Assembly: GCF_021458635.1 (NCBI RefSeq)
Contig: NZ_JAIRDQ010000007.1
Span: 62,001 to 126,000, forward strand
Length of the DNA: 64,000 nucleotides
DNA from: Bradyrhizobium monzae
GTDB lineage: Bacteria; Pseudomonadota; Alphaproteobacteria; Rhizobiales; Xanthobacteraceae
Direction of reading: 5' to 3'
The position numbers and the translations under genes are program-made. Within the stretch, counting starts at the first letter, position 1; the number at the start of each line of letters is the position of its first letter. Shown piece after piece: positions 16,701 to 25,020 of this stretch. The notes under the pieces are model-generated. The model saw nothing but the letters and a program-made list of their open reading frames with translations, made no database searches and had not been told where the DNA came from.

Positions 16701-17005
16701 TCAGAACATGCCGAACCGTCGACCGCGGCATGACCGAAGATAGTCATATCTATCCAGCAGGAAAGAGCGCACAGTCGGTGACGATTTCGTCGCCCGTCGA
16801 ACGATGATGCCAACCTGGACGTCATCCTTGGCAGAACTGGCTTGCGGAACTGCGCTGCCATGCGTGTCGCCGTAAGCGGTGTTGGCAGCGAACGCCATTC
16901 GCGCAACCACATCACCGAGGCCAAGCCCACGCCGCTCTCTCGAAGAGAGAGCGTCGCCTGAATCGCGAGTGGTACGGCTTGCGCCGCAGAGGCCAGGGAG
17001 ACCGA
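16701..17005. other. Gene-free stretch upstream of manA
   Basis: A minus-strand frame (16701-16910) reads AFAANTAYGDTHGSAVPQAS but has no convincing start signal and I do not call it. No other gene is visible. It probably holds the promoter of the manA module. Confidence 0.4.
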
Positions 17006-17923
17006 GTGTCGATCGAGCGCGCCATTGTAGAGGCCCGACACAAGCCGTGGGGAAGCCGCAATTTGCTTCCCTGGAGCGACATCGCCGCCAGCGACGATCC
17101 GATCGGCGAATTATGGTTTCGGCGCGCGGACGCGAATTCTCCGAGGAGCGCGCTGCTGCTCAAACTTCTCTTCACGACCGAGCCGCTGTCCATTCAAGTT
17201 CACCCCGACGATACGTTCGCCCGATCAATCGGTCTGGCCAATGGCAAGACCGAGGCGTGGTACATTCTTTCGGCCGTACCTGATGCCCGGGTTGCGATCG
17301 GATTGAAGCGTTTGCTCTCATCGACGGAGCTGCGAACCGCTATTTCTGATGGCTCGATCGGTGGCCTCGTGCAGTGGCGTCCGGTTCGCTGCGGTGATGT
17401 TATTTTTGTTCCCGCCGGCACTATTCATGCGATCGGCGCGGGTATCGTTCTCGCCGAAATCCAGCAGCACAGCGACGCCACATTTCGCCTTTTCGACTAC
17501 GGACGGCAGCGTGAACTGCATCCCGACAATGCCGTTGCCGTTGCAAGGGCAGCGCCGGCACCGCGTCAATGGCCTTCGCGAAAACTGAATGAGACGCGAA
17601 CGGCCCTCGTCACCAGTGCCCATTTTTTCCTTGAAAAGATCGATCTTGCCGCCGGCTCGGTCTGGACGCTCAACGCCAAAAACGAGGCGTGGATTGTCTT
17701 GATTAAAGGGCAAGGCCAGATCGCAGCAGCGACAATGTCCGCCGGTCATGCGGTCTTTGTCGAGGCGGATCAGCTTAGGATCGAGGCCGGCCCCGACGGC
17801 CTGACGGCGCTCCTCGCCTATCCCGGCCCACATGCAGATTCAGTTGCACTCGTTGAACATTACCCAGACATGCCCGGGAATTCCCGTCCGAAAACGGAGG
17901 AGGTGCAAACGTGGTCGCGCTAA
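17006..17923 (+). CDS. manA: Class I mannose-6-phosphate isomerase
   Basis: A 305-residue type I phosphomannose isomerase that interconverts fructose-6-phosphate and mannose-6-phosphate. GTG at 17006 has GGGAG seven bases upstream; codons from 16979 are not family-like. Zinc-site elements are visible: IQVHPDD (Gln and His), GKTEAWYIL (Glu), and the cupin PAGTIHAIGAG and IQQHSDATFRLFDYG. The C-terminal cupin half (about 200-290) is present, with lower conservation. It overlaps the next gene by 13 bases, so it is the first gene of a three-gene unit. It would supply mannose-phosphate for, or drain product from, the GT4 and GH130 enzymes. Confidence 0.92.
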   Translation: MSIERAIVEARHKPWGSRNLLPWSDIAASDDPIGELWFRRADANSPRSALLLKLLFTTEPLSIQVHPDDTFARSIGLANGKTEAWYILSAVPDARVAIGLKRLLSSTELRTAISDGSIGGLVQWRPVRCGDVIFVPAGTIHAIGAGIVLAEIQQHSDATFRLFDYGRQRELHPDNAVAVARAAPAPRQWPSRKLNETRTALVTSAHFFLEKIDLAAGSVWTLNAKNEAWIVLIKGQGQIAAATMSAGHAVFVEADQLRIEAGPDGLTALLAYPGPHADSVALVEHYPDMPGNSRPKTEEVQTWSR

Positions 17924-20187
17924 ATCGGGTCGCATTTATCGGAAATTCACTGCCTCGCCGGTGTGGCATAGCCACGTTCACTACCGATCTTCAGCATGCT
18001 GTCGCTGCCTTGCGGCCTGATCTGGAGACGGTCGTCGTCGCGATGACCGACCACGGCCAGGCCTATGACTATCCTTCTACCGTTGGATTTCAGATCAACG
18101 ACGATCGGCCGGAGGACTATATTCGTGCGGCAGAGTTCTTGAACCGCGGCCGGTTCGAGGTTGTTTCGCTTCAGCATGAGTTTGGCATTTTCGGCGGCGA
18201 CTGCGGCAGTCACATCCTGGCCCTGCTGTTGCGCCTGAATATGCCAGTGGTGACCACGCTCCATACCGTGCTCGCCGAGCCGACGAAGGTGCAACGCGAA
18301 GTCATCGTCCGGATTTCCGATATATCGTCGAAGATCGTGGTGATGGCCGAAAAGGGCCGCGAACTGCTGAGAACCGTTTATCAGGTGGTCGACGAAAAGA
18401 TCGAGGTCATCGCGCACGGAATTCCGGAATTTGCGTTCGTTGAACCGGACGAGGCCAAAGCCAGGCGAGGTTTCAGCGGCCGGGCGGTCATTCTTACTTT
18501 CGGCCTTCTGTCGCACAACAAGGGCATCGAAGTCATGATCGACGCCATGCCCGCGATCCTGAAAAGCCGTCCGGATGCGGTCTATGTCGTGCTCGGCGCG
18601 ACCCATCCGAACCTGATACGCGACCAGGGCGAGGCCTATCGCGACAGCCTCGTGGCGCGTGTTCGCAAGCTCGGCATCGACAGGCACGTCGTGTTTCTTG
18701 ACCAGTTCGTCGACCAGCCGACGCTGCTCGATTTCATTTCGATGTGCGATGTCTATGTTACGCCGTATCTAAACGAAGCTCAGATGACGTCGGGCACGCT
18801 GGCTTACAGTTTTGGCTTGGGAAAGGCGGTCGTCTCCACACCATACTGGCATGCGTGCGAGCTGCTGGCCGACGGCCGTGGTATCCTGGTTCCGTTTGGA
18901 GATACCGCGGCAATTGGCAATGAAATCGCGAAGCTACTGACCAACACGGTGTTGCGGCAGGCCATGCGTAAGCGGGCCTATTCCAGCAGTCGTCCCATGA
19001 CGTGGGAGCGGACAGCCGAACGTTATGTGTCGACGTTCGATAATGCCGGTCGCAGGCATCGTTTAAAGGCAATCGTGCGCTCGGACACCAGCACGCTGCT
19101 GCGCGATAGCCGCGCGCCACCGGAAATGCGCATCGGTCATTTCCTGTCGATGTGCGACGACACCGGACTGTTTCAACACGCCGTACATTGCGTGCCGGAT
19201 CGCTCCCATGGCTATTGTGTCGACGACAACGCTCGCGCGCTGCTGCTGGCGTGTGCGCTCAACATTCCCGGCGAGGAGCGATTGCCGGAAGTGTTGACGG
19301 CCCGGTTTGCCGGCTTTGTCCAGCACGCGTGGAATCCCGACACAAAGCGGTTTCGCAATTTCATGGGCTTTAACCGCTGCTGGCTCGAGGATAGCGGCTC
19401 GGAAGACAGCCATGGCCGGACCTTATGGGCTCTCGGCGTCTGCGCGTTGACCGACGCGAATCTGTCACGGCGGAAATGGGCTGCGGCGCTGTTCGCCGAG
19501 GCTGCGCGGAGTGTGGAAGTCTTTCACTCGCCGCGTACCTGGGCTTTCGTGCTGCTGGGGCTCGACGCCTATTGTGCCGCCGCCCCCGGCGACGCGGGCG
19601 CGGCCGATCTCCGGCTTCGCCTGGCGGATCGATTGATCGCGATCTTCAATGCGGTCGAGACGCAGGACTGGATTTGGTTCGAAGAAGGCCTTGCCTACGA
19701 TAACGCCCGTTTGCCGCAAGCCCTCATCCTGACCGGCATGGCGACCAAGTGTGCCGTCTATCTGGACGCCGGCTTGAGATCGCTGCGCTGGCTGGTGAAG
19801 CAGCAGACTGCCGCGAGCGGTCAATTCCGGCCCGTCGGCACCGCAGGTTTTGGCGACACGCGCCGGAAGCCGAGGCCGTTCGATCAACAGCCGCTCGAGG
19901 CTACGGCCACCATCGCCGCCTGTCTCGCCGCATGGCGTGCCGACCATGATAGCGAGTGGAAAGCCGAAGCCGCGCGTGTGTTCGCATGGTTCCTCGGCAG
20001 CAACGACCTTTCGATTTCTCTGGTCGATCTGGAAACCGGGAGTTGCCGGGACGGCCTGCATCCCGACCGTCCGAATGAGAACCGCGGCGGGGAATCGGTC
20101 GTGTCGTATCTGCTCGGCCTCTGCGAAATCAGGCAACTCGCCCGCCTGAGTGAAAGCCGCGTGCAGCCTGCGCCGCTGGTTGCCTGA
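17911..20187 (+). CDS. GT4 glycosyltransferase fused to a helical C-terminal domain
   Basis: A 758-residue fusion. GTG at 17911 follows GGAGGAGGTG and overlaps manA by 13 bases. Residues 1-395 form a GT-B glycosyltransferase: N-terminal Rossmann start VAFIGNSLPRRCGIATFTTD, then VISHGIPEF-like IAHGIPEFAFV, ILTFGLLSHNKGIEVMIDAM, and the donor-site PYLNEAQMTSGTLAYSFGLG, with Glu positions typical for GT4. Residues about 410-750 are all-helical with SHGYCVDDNARALLLACAL, EDSGSEDSHGRTLWALGV and FDQQPLEATATIAACLAAW, which suggest an (alpha/alpha)6 toroid like those of glycoside hydrolases or cellobiose epimerase-like proteins. The neighbours (manA, GH130) point to mannose polymer or oligosaccharide chemistry. 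The substrate is not known. Confidence 0.88.
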   Translation: MVALNRVAFIGNSLPRRCGIATFTTDLQHAVAALRPDLETVVVAMTDHGQAYDYPSTVGFQINDDRPEDYIRAAEFLNRGRFEVVSLQHEFGIFGGDCGSHILALLLRLNMPVVTTLHTVLAEPTKVQREVIVRISDISSKIVVMAEKGRELLRTVYQVVDEKIEVIAHGIPEFAFVEPDEAKARRGFSGRAVILTFGLLSHNKGIEVMIDAMPAILKSRPDAVYVVLGATHPNLIRDQGEAYRDSLVARVRKLGIDRHVVFLDQFVDQPTLLDFISMCDVYVTPYLNEAQMTSGTLAYSFGLGKAVVSTPYWHACELLADGRGILVPFGDTAAIGNEIAKLLTNTVLRQAMRKRAYSSSRPMTWERTAERYVSTFDNAGRRHRLKAIVRSDTSTLLRDSRAPPEMRIGHFLSMCDDTGLFQHAVHCVPDRSHGYCVDDNARALLLACALNIPGEERLPEVLTARFAGFVQHAWNPDTKRFRNFMGFNRCWLEDSGSEDSHGRTLWALGVCALTDANLSRRKWAAALFAEAARSVEVFHSPRTWAFVLLGLDAYCAAAPGDAGAADLRLRLADRLIAIFNAVETQDWIWFEEGLAYDNARLPQALILTGMATKCAVYLDAGLRSLRWLVKQQTAASGQFRPVGTAGFGDTRRKPRPFDQQPLEATATIAACLAAWRADHDSEWKAEAARVFAWFLGSNDLSISLVDLETGSCRDGLHPDRPNENRGGESVVSYLLGLCEIRQLARLSESRVQPAPLVA

Positions 20188-20234
20188 CGGCCTTCGATGA
20201 TTTTCCCTCTCCTTGAAAACAATCCGAGGACGCT

Positions 20235-21533
20235 TTGTCGCAATCTCCATTCCTGAACCGTCAGGCGCTTTATCTGCGGCCCGATCCAACGCGGGTCATC
20301 GTGCGCCCTTTCAAGCCGGCGACCGAGCCGCGCGATCTCAACCCCACGGACAAGACCCGTGCGAACCACATCGTCGATCGGGTTCTGGCACTCGATCCCG
20401 ATGCGGCAGCCCGCCAACTCGACGATGTTCTTGAGAATTTCATCGGCCGGCACCGCAATTTGCTGCGGGCGTTCGAGGCACGTGCCGACGAAATGGAAGA
20501 TGCGCTGGCCGTCCACGCCTCGTTCACGCAAGCGCAACGCCAATTGGTCGGCGCCTATTTTCTCAATGAATATTCGTTCGAAGCGTCTGCCTTGTTCAAC
20601 CCGAGTATCGTAGCGCATCCCGATCAGTCCGGCGCGCCTCCCGGTGCGTTACGCTTCATCCTGAGCCTTCGTGCCGTCGGAGAAGGCCACATCTCTTCGC
20701 TAACCTTTCGGTCCGGAATGATCGCGGCAGACGGAGCGGTCAGCGTCGATCCAACGACACGCCTGGCCTCGAGCCCGACCATTCTCGCGCAGACGCAGGG
20801 GCCAGCCGGGGACGATGTCGAGGTCGCTTTTCAAAGCGGCGAAGATATCAGCGAACGGGTCATCTTTCCCATTACCGCATCTCAGTCGAATGGCATTGAG
20901 GATGCACGCTTCGTGCAGTTCAGCGATGGCGAACGACAGGTCTACTACGCGACCTACACTGCCTATAGCGGCAGGGCGATCAGATCGGAGCTGATTGAGA
21001 CGTCCGATTTCGTGTCGTTCAGGCTGTCCACCCTGAAGGGCAGCGCCGCGCGCAACAAGGGCATGGCGCTGTTTCCGAAGAAGATCGGCGGCCGGTATGC
21101 CATGATCGCCCGGCAAGACAATGAAAATCTCTATCTCATCTATTCCGACGACCTCCGTACATGGGACGATGGCGGCAACGCGGTTTTGAAACCCGAATTC
21201 CCGTGGGAGTTCGTGCAGATCGGGAATTGTGGATCGCCGATCGAACTGGATGCGGGCTGGCTGCTGCTAACCCACGGTGTCGGGCCGGTTCGGAAATATT
21301 CGATCGGGGCAGCGTTGCTGGACAAGAACGATCCCTCGAAAGTACTTGCGCGCCTGCATGAACCCTTGCTTCGACCCGACCCGTCCGAACGTGAGGGATA
21401 TGTCCCAAACGTCGTGTACACATGCGGCGCGTTGCGACATCGCGACAAGATCATTTTCCCCTATGCCGTCTCGGATACATTCTCAAACTTCGCGACGATC
21501 AACATCGCCAGTCTGATGAACGCCATGGAATGA
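20235..21533 (+). CDS. GH130-family beta-mannoside phosphorylase or hydrolase
   Basis: A 432-residue member of glycoside hydrolase family 130. TTG at 20235 (SQSPFLNRQALYLRPD) has GAGG five bases upstream. A helical insert occupies about residues 35-110. The five-bladed propeller signatures follow: SNGIEDARFVQFSDGE with the catalytic Asp (about 223), NKGMALFPKKIGGRYAMI, ENLYLIYSDDLRTW, IGNCGSPIELDAGWLLLTHG (about 330) and REGYVPNVVYTCGAL. GH130 enzymes phosphorolyse beta-1,2- or beta-1,4-mannosidic bonds to give mannose-1-phosphate, or hydrolyse beta-1,2-mannosides. The sequence alone does not settle which. It ends a unit with manA and the GT4 fusion. Confidence 0.9.
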   Translation: MSQSPFLNRQALYLRPDPTRVIVRPFKPATEPRDLNPTDKTRANHIVDRVLALDPDAAARQLDDVLENFIGRHRNLLRAFEARADEMEDALAVHASFTQAQRQLVGAYFLNEYSFEASALFNPSIVAHPDQSGAPPGALRFILSLRAVGEGHISSLTFRSGMIAADGAVSVDPTTRLASSPTILAQTQGPAGDDVEVAFQSGEDISERVIFPITASQSNGIEDARFVQFSDGERQVYYATYTAYSGRAIRSELIETSDFVSFRLSTLKGSAARNKGMALFPKKIGGRYAMIARQDNENLYLIYSDDLRTWDDGGNAVLKPEFPWEFVQIGNCGSPIELDAGWLLLTHGVGPVRKYSIGAALLDKNDPSKVLARLHEPLLRPDPSEREGYVPNVVYTCGALRHRDKIIFPYAVSDTFSNFATINIASLMNAME

Positions 21534-21790
21534 ACGATATTTTGTTGCAAAAGCAGAGATTGCAAATGGCCAAGTGAGAACCGCGGATGAGTAAATGATC
21601 GGTGCAACGTGAACGGCGGAGCGGCTCTCATCTGGTCTCGAAATAGAAGAGTCATGCTTCCAGAAAGCGGCATCCGTCGGCGCTACCCGGATGTTCGTGA
21701 AGGGCTCAGAAGCGGAACGGCAACAGGATGTATTGCATTGCATCACAGTAAGGCGCGCGTTAGAGCAGCTGTAGGTTTAGAGGTAGATCC

Positions 21791-21997
21791 ATGTCATACG
21801 CCTACAAGCTGAATGAAGACGTTCGCCATCAGCCACAAGGGCCACAAGGACGTGCTGCTACTGAGCGTCCAATGATTTACACCATCGTTCAACATATGCC
21901 CATCGAGGCAGATGGACGTATTAGATACCGCATCAAGTGCAAATCGGAGAAGATCGAGCGAGTCGTTACGGAAGATCAGCTTTCCTATTCTCAGTGA
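21791..21997 (+). CDS. 68-aa hypothetical protein
   Basis: ATG at 21791 follows AGAGGTAGATCC. The N-terminal 25 residues are polar (MSYAYKLNEDVRHQPQGPQG), followed by MIYTIVQHMPIEADGRIRYR and IKCKSEKIERVVTEDQLSYS, a small beta sheet with a short final helix. It resembles short Bradyrhizobium proteins of unknown function. Confidence 0.55.
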   Translation: MSYAYKLNEDVRHQPQGPQGRAATERPMIYTIVQHMPIEADGRIRYRIKCKSEKIERVVTEDQLSYSQ

Positions 21998-22030
21998 TCT
22001 GGCGCGCTTTTTGACGGTAGGATTCTAGTC

Positions 22031-22210
22031 ATGCTGAACGATCGCGAAAATATCCTGAGCGCGCTCCGCGAAAAACCACTCAAAGTCTACGAAGTCGTGA
22101 GACGCGCCAACATCGTGAATGAAGAAACTTGCCAATCCCTCCTGTTGAAGATGCGAGACGAAGGGTTGGTGAAGTTCGATATTCACAAAGGGCGATGGCT
22201 CATCGGATGA
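22031..22210 (+). CDS. 59-aa mini winged-helix protein
   Basis: ATG at 22031, 33 bases downstream of the 68-aa gene. The layout is a classic winged helix in the minimum length: helix 1 RENILSALREKP, helix 2 KVYEVVRRANI, recognition helix NEETCQSLLLKMRDEG, and the wing LVKFDIHKGRWLIG. A DNA-binding role is inferred from this pattern. With only 59 residues there is no sensor part, so it would act as a dimer or accessory repressor. No obvious Shine-Dalgarno is present, so translation may depend on the upstream gene. Confidence 0.6.
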   Translation: MLNDRENILSALREKPLKVYEVVRRANIVNEETCQSLLLKMRDEGLVKFDIHKGRWLIG

Positions 22211-22427
22211 TATTCGAGAAATTGCGGCGACCGTCCAGCGTTGTTCACTAAAACTCGCCCCGGCGATCAAGAACGCGCTACAACTTGTTGGGCAGGGTTT
22301 AATTCGGAACGCTGCGCGGACCTTCCTTTATCTGCGTTCGATCGTCGTTCCCGGCGGTTAGCGTGGCAGGAATTTCGAATCGCTGGGGCACGGGCTTGTC
22401 CACATGTTCCGTGGGTCTGTGCAGAAC

Positions 22428-22686
22428 CTATGTGGCCGGCGCTGGGTCTTCCTTCTCGCCAGTGGCGACAATTTTAAGCGCCCCGTCAGGAAGCTGCCTT
22501 TGCAGCGCCTTGGCTTCGTCCCCGGCGGGCTCGGAACCAGATGTCGTATTCTTCCGCCGCCGTCAGAATCACGGGCATCGCTTTCGGGTGGACGCGTTTC
22601 ACCTCCGCATTCGGCTCGCAGGTCAGGAAACCGAAGATATCGGTGTTCACTTCGCCTTCCTTGGCCTCTTTCGGCCGCGTCGTCAC
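22428..22686 (-). pseudogene. SRAP (YedK/HMCES-like) protein, 3' remnant with frameshift
   Basis: The minus strand encodes NTDIFGFLTCEPNAEVKRVH and PKAMPVILTAAEEYDIWFRA, a conserved C-terminal block of SOS response-associated peptidase proteins. The frame then shifts near 22530 and the expected end appears in another frame as GDEAKALQRQLPDGALKIVA followed by TGEKEDPAPAT and TAG. The catalytic Cys2 and N-terminal two thirds are absent. It is a clear remnant. Confidence 0.75.
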
Positions 22687-22849
22687 CGATGCGGATCGTC
22701 AGATCAAGATGGAAGGGACATACTGCGATTGCGTGCGTCGTCTCCAGCGCATAGTGCACGGCCGAACCGAGATCATCAGCGAAGTTGCTTGCGAGCATGC
22801 GGGCCTCCTTCTCGGAGCCGAGGCCCAGTACAAGGTCGGGCCTCATCAT
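22687..22849 (-). pseudogene. N-terminal fragment of a hypothetical protein
   Basis: Tandem ATG codons at 22849/22846 with GGTGAGG upstream start MMRPDLVLGLGSEKEARML, continuing ASNFADDLGSAVHYALETTH and AIAVCPFHLDLTIRIGDDA. This looks like a genuine N-terminal domain, which then runs into the SRAP remnant without a stop. The most likely reading is a deletion junction near 22680. The family is unknown. Confidence 0.42.
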
Positions 22850-22929
22850 CACCTCACCAGCCCCGACGAATAACTCTATCTCGATAGACCAGGCGATCTT
22901 TGATGTAGGACAACGCGAACGACGGAACC

Positions 22930-22961
22930 TTCCATCTTTAAGGAGCGGCTTAAGGATGGAA
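22930..22961 (+). repeat. Hairpin covering the ribosome binding site of the 46-aa gene
   Basis: Arms TTCCATCTTTAAG and CTTAAGGATGGAA pair at 12 of 13 positions around a six-base loop. The downstream arm contains the ATG at 22956, and the loop and stem hold the AAGGAG Shine-Dalgarno. The RNA would hide the start codon. Confidence 0.5.
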
Positions 22962-23096
22962 CCTACTGCTGGACGAGCCGACCACCGGCTCGATCCCGAA
23001 CTGTCTCCCGCGCGCTGCGCAGTAAACTCAAGCGTTGATGATGCGCTGCAAATCTTCGTGCTCTTCGAAGGGAATGAATTTTCTCTTCCGGCGTGA
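22956..23096 (+). CDS. 46-aa leader-like protein, coupled to the HTH gene
   Basis: ATG at 22956 has AAGGAG ten bases upstream. The product, MEPTAGRADHRLDPELSPAR then SSVDDALQIFVLFEGNEFSL, is acidic with a hydrophobic end. Its TGA overlaps the GTG of the next gene in GTGA, the standard arrangement for translational coupling. The function is unknown; it may mainly serve as a coupling leader. Confidence 0.5.
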   Translation: MEPTAGRADHRLDPELSPARCAVNSSVDDALQIFVLFEGNEFSLPA

Positions 23097-23413
23097 CCGC
23101 GGCTCCTCTTCCGCCTATTCGAGCACTTGGCTCCGAACCAGCTGATGTCGTTCATGCGTTGGCCGGACGCGATACGCTGCCGGGCAGCTCCAATTTGACG
23201 GCATTGGAGGTGGCCGCGGTCATCCGGCGCACGCCCGAAGCGCTGGAGCAGTGGAGGCGCGATCCGAACCACCTGCTGAAATGGCGTTACGTCGACGGGC
23301 GCCCGCTCTATCGCGCCGATGCAGTGCGCCACTATCTGGCTGGGCGCGATAAGCCCGCTAATCGCCCTGGGCCGCATAGTGCTCGCGGAGACGACCGAGC
23401 AGTTCGGCCTTGA
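23093..23413 (+). CDS. Helix-turn-helix protein, excisionase-like
   Basis: GTG at 23093 overlaps the preceding stop. The central block LTALEVAAVIRRTPEALEQW then DPNHLLKWRYVDGRPLYRAD and AVRHYLAG has the MerR/excisionase pattern: helix, turn, helix, then a wing ending in a 'rplYr..dV..yl' motif. The 106-residue product is placed convergently with the integrase, overlapping its 3' end by 56 bases. A recombination directionality factor or an element regulator is a reasonable inference from this position. Confidence 0.65.
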   Translation: MTAAPLPPIRALGSEPADVVHALAGRDTLPGSSNLTALEVAAVIRRTPEALEQWRRDPNHLLKWRYVDGRPLYRADAVRHYLAGRDKPANRPGPHSARGDDRAVRP

Positions 23414-24716
23414 TCGTGTCGAGCGGATTCCTCCGCTGCAGGCGCACGACCTTGCCGACCCGTTTCGCACCGACCAGCTGCGCGATGTAGTCGTGAGCCG
23501 CCTCGAACGCCATCTTGCGGATGATCCACTGTTCGTCGTGATTGTAGACCTGATCGATCCCCCGCGGCTTTTGCCCGACACATAGCCGCTGGATCTCGTT
23601 GTCGTAGCCGCAGCGTGACATGATGGTTCGCAAGGTGCGCCTCAAGTCATGCATGGTGAATCTGGCGACGCCCGCTTCCTTGATTAGGCGGCTGACCATC
23701 TTGGTGAAGCCGGACATATGGCCTCCGGTCTTCGGTGACGGGAAGACATAGTCGGAGGTTGCGCGCTGGAAATGCTTTGCGGCCGCGAGCACCTCGTCGA
23801 CGAGGTGCGTGCGGGGCACATCGTGGTGCAGCCCCATCTTGGTCCATGCCTCATCGAAGGTAACGCGGTCATCCGTGATGTGTTTTTGCCACTGGATCAT
23901 TGTTGGCTCGCTACGACGCGGACCACCGAGCAGGCACAGGCGTGTCAGGAGACCAAAGGCCCCGAAATTGCCGGAGGCGTGCCAGACCTTGATGATCTCC
24001 TCATCGGTCAGCGCTCGGCCCTTGGATCGGCGTCCGACCCTCTGCGCACGGGTTTCCTTGGGCGCGCGATAGCCGGCGAGCACGTTGTGCTCGACATAGC
24101 CTTCGCCGACACACCATTCGAGGAACGTGTGGACGTGCTTGCGCAAGTCCTTGGCTGCGCCGCGCTTGCCGGTCTTGGCGATCTTATCCACCGCCGCCAT
24201 GATTTGCCGCCGCGTCAGGTCGCCGATGGCCAGATCCACATGGACTTTGAGACCACGCCGCAGCGCCGACATAGCTGGCTTCCAGTTGACGACTTGGCGT
24301 CCAGTCAGGGACGTTTCGTAGGGGCCGTCCTCAATGATCAGGTTCGCCAGCGTGGTGCGCTCCCTCTCGGCCAGCTGTTGCCGCTTGGCCTCGCGCTTGG
24401 CGTCGTTCGGATCGCCTCCCTTGATCACCTCGCCAGCGGCGATGGTGGCGGCCTGACGCGCTGCCTTCTCGTTGAACTTGGGCCATGCGCCCAGCGTCTT
24501 GCGTTGCGTGCCCCTCGCCCCAGGCTTGGTGAACAGGTAGACCCAGGTCCGGCCCCCAGTCGCGCGCATCCTGATCGCCAGCCCAGGCTGCTCTGTGTCG
24601 TGCAGATAATGCTGCGACTTGCCTGACGGCAGCGTGGCCGCACGGATCACCGCGTCAGTGAGCCTCAGGTAGTTCGTTGGCACTCCAGCGCTGAGGCCGT
24701 TATCGCTTGCTTCCAT
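23358..24716 (-). CDS. Tyrosine recombinase (integrase) with DUF4102-type arm domain
   Basis: A 452-residue site-specific recombinase. ATG at 24716 (MEASDNGLSAG) has AGGAGAAAAGG upstream; codons to 24851 are not family-like. The N-terminal arm-binding region shows GLAIRMRATGGRTWVYLF and TLGAWPKFNEKAARQAA, as in P4-like integrases. The catalytic domain shows Arg in GGPRRSEPTMIQW (about 264), HDLRRT (about 358) and the nucleophile Tyr in QVYNHDEQWI (about 390). All these residues are present, so the enzyme may be active. It lies beside the tRNA 3' fragment at 24986, the expected place for an island integrase. Confidence 0.93.
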   Translation of the reverse strand: MEASDNGLSAGVPTNYLRLTDAVIRAATLPSGKSQHYLHDTEQPGLAIRMRATGGRTWVYLFTKPGARGTQRKTLGAWPKFNEKAARQAATIAAGEVIKGGDPNDAKREAKRQQLAERERTTLANLIIEDGPYETSLTGRQVVNWKPAMSALRRGLKVHVDLAIGDLTRRQIMAAVDKIAKTGKRGAAKDLRKHVHTFLEWCVGEGYVEHNVLAGYRAPKETRAQRVGRRSKGRALTDEEIIKVWHASGNFGAFGLLTRLCLLGGPRRSEPTMIQWQKHITDDRVTFDEAWTKMGLHHDVPRTHLVDEVLAAAKHFQRATSDYVFPSPKTGGHMSGFTKMVSRLIKEAGVARFTMHDLRRTLRTIMSRCGYDNEIQRLCVGQKPRGIDQVYNHDEQWIIRKMAFEAAHDYIAQLVGAKRVGKVVRLQRRNPLDTIKAELLGRLREHYAAQGD

Positions 24717-24985
24717 CGTCCCTGTCCTTTTCTCCTTGTCGCCCGCGACACTGTCAGAGGAAACCCGAGAAACGGGGCGCAACCCGTTCGCCCCATGTTC
24801 TGGCTCATTGTGCCCACAGGGAAATCTCACGAAGGGGCACAGTCGGGGCATACAAAATATGGGGTGTGTTGTTATGGCCAGCTATGGGCGCATATGGACA
24901 ATTAGCCCTATATTTCAGGGATTTTTGCAATTTTACTGTGGCGGATTTTGGTTGGCTGCGGTCTACAGATTGTGGTTCACACGGG

Positions 24986-25020
24986 AGAGGTCCAAGGTTC
25001 GATCCCTTGTGCGCCCACCA
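24986..25020 (+). other. tRNA 3'-end fragment, probable attachment site
   Basis: The T-arm is complete (CAAGG, TTCGATC, CCTTG), followed by the acceptor strand TGCGCCC and ACCA. No matching D-arm, anticodon arm or 5' acceptor lies at the proper distance, so this is not a functional gene. Such a direct copy of a tRNA 3' end beside an integrase is the standard attR of a tRNA-targeting island. The acceptor and T-arm sequences best recall a tRNA-Lys, but this is recollection. Confidence 0.75.

Noticed and set aside
16701..16910. 69-codon minus-strand frame containing AFAANTAYGDTHG
   Set aside because: It looks partly like an exported peptide, but the start is unclear and no signal peptide is complete. 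I left it uncalled.
22358..23581. 407-codon minus-strand frame across the remnants near the integrase
   Set aside because: It crosses the 46-aa and HTH genes and several unrelated fragments. Only the stretch below 22849 is protein-like.
24889..25020. GGGCGCA at 24889 as the 5' half of a tRNA with an intron
   Set aside because: It would pair with the 3' acceptor, but the span is about 131 bases and there is no D-arm or anticodon stem, so it is probably coincidence.
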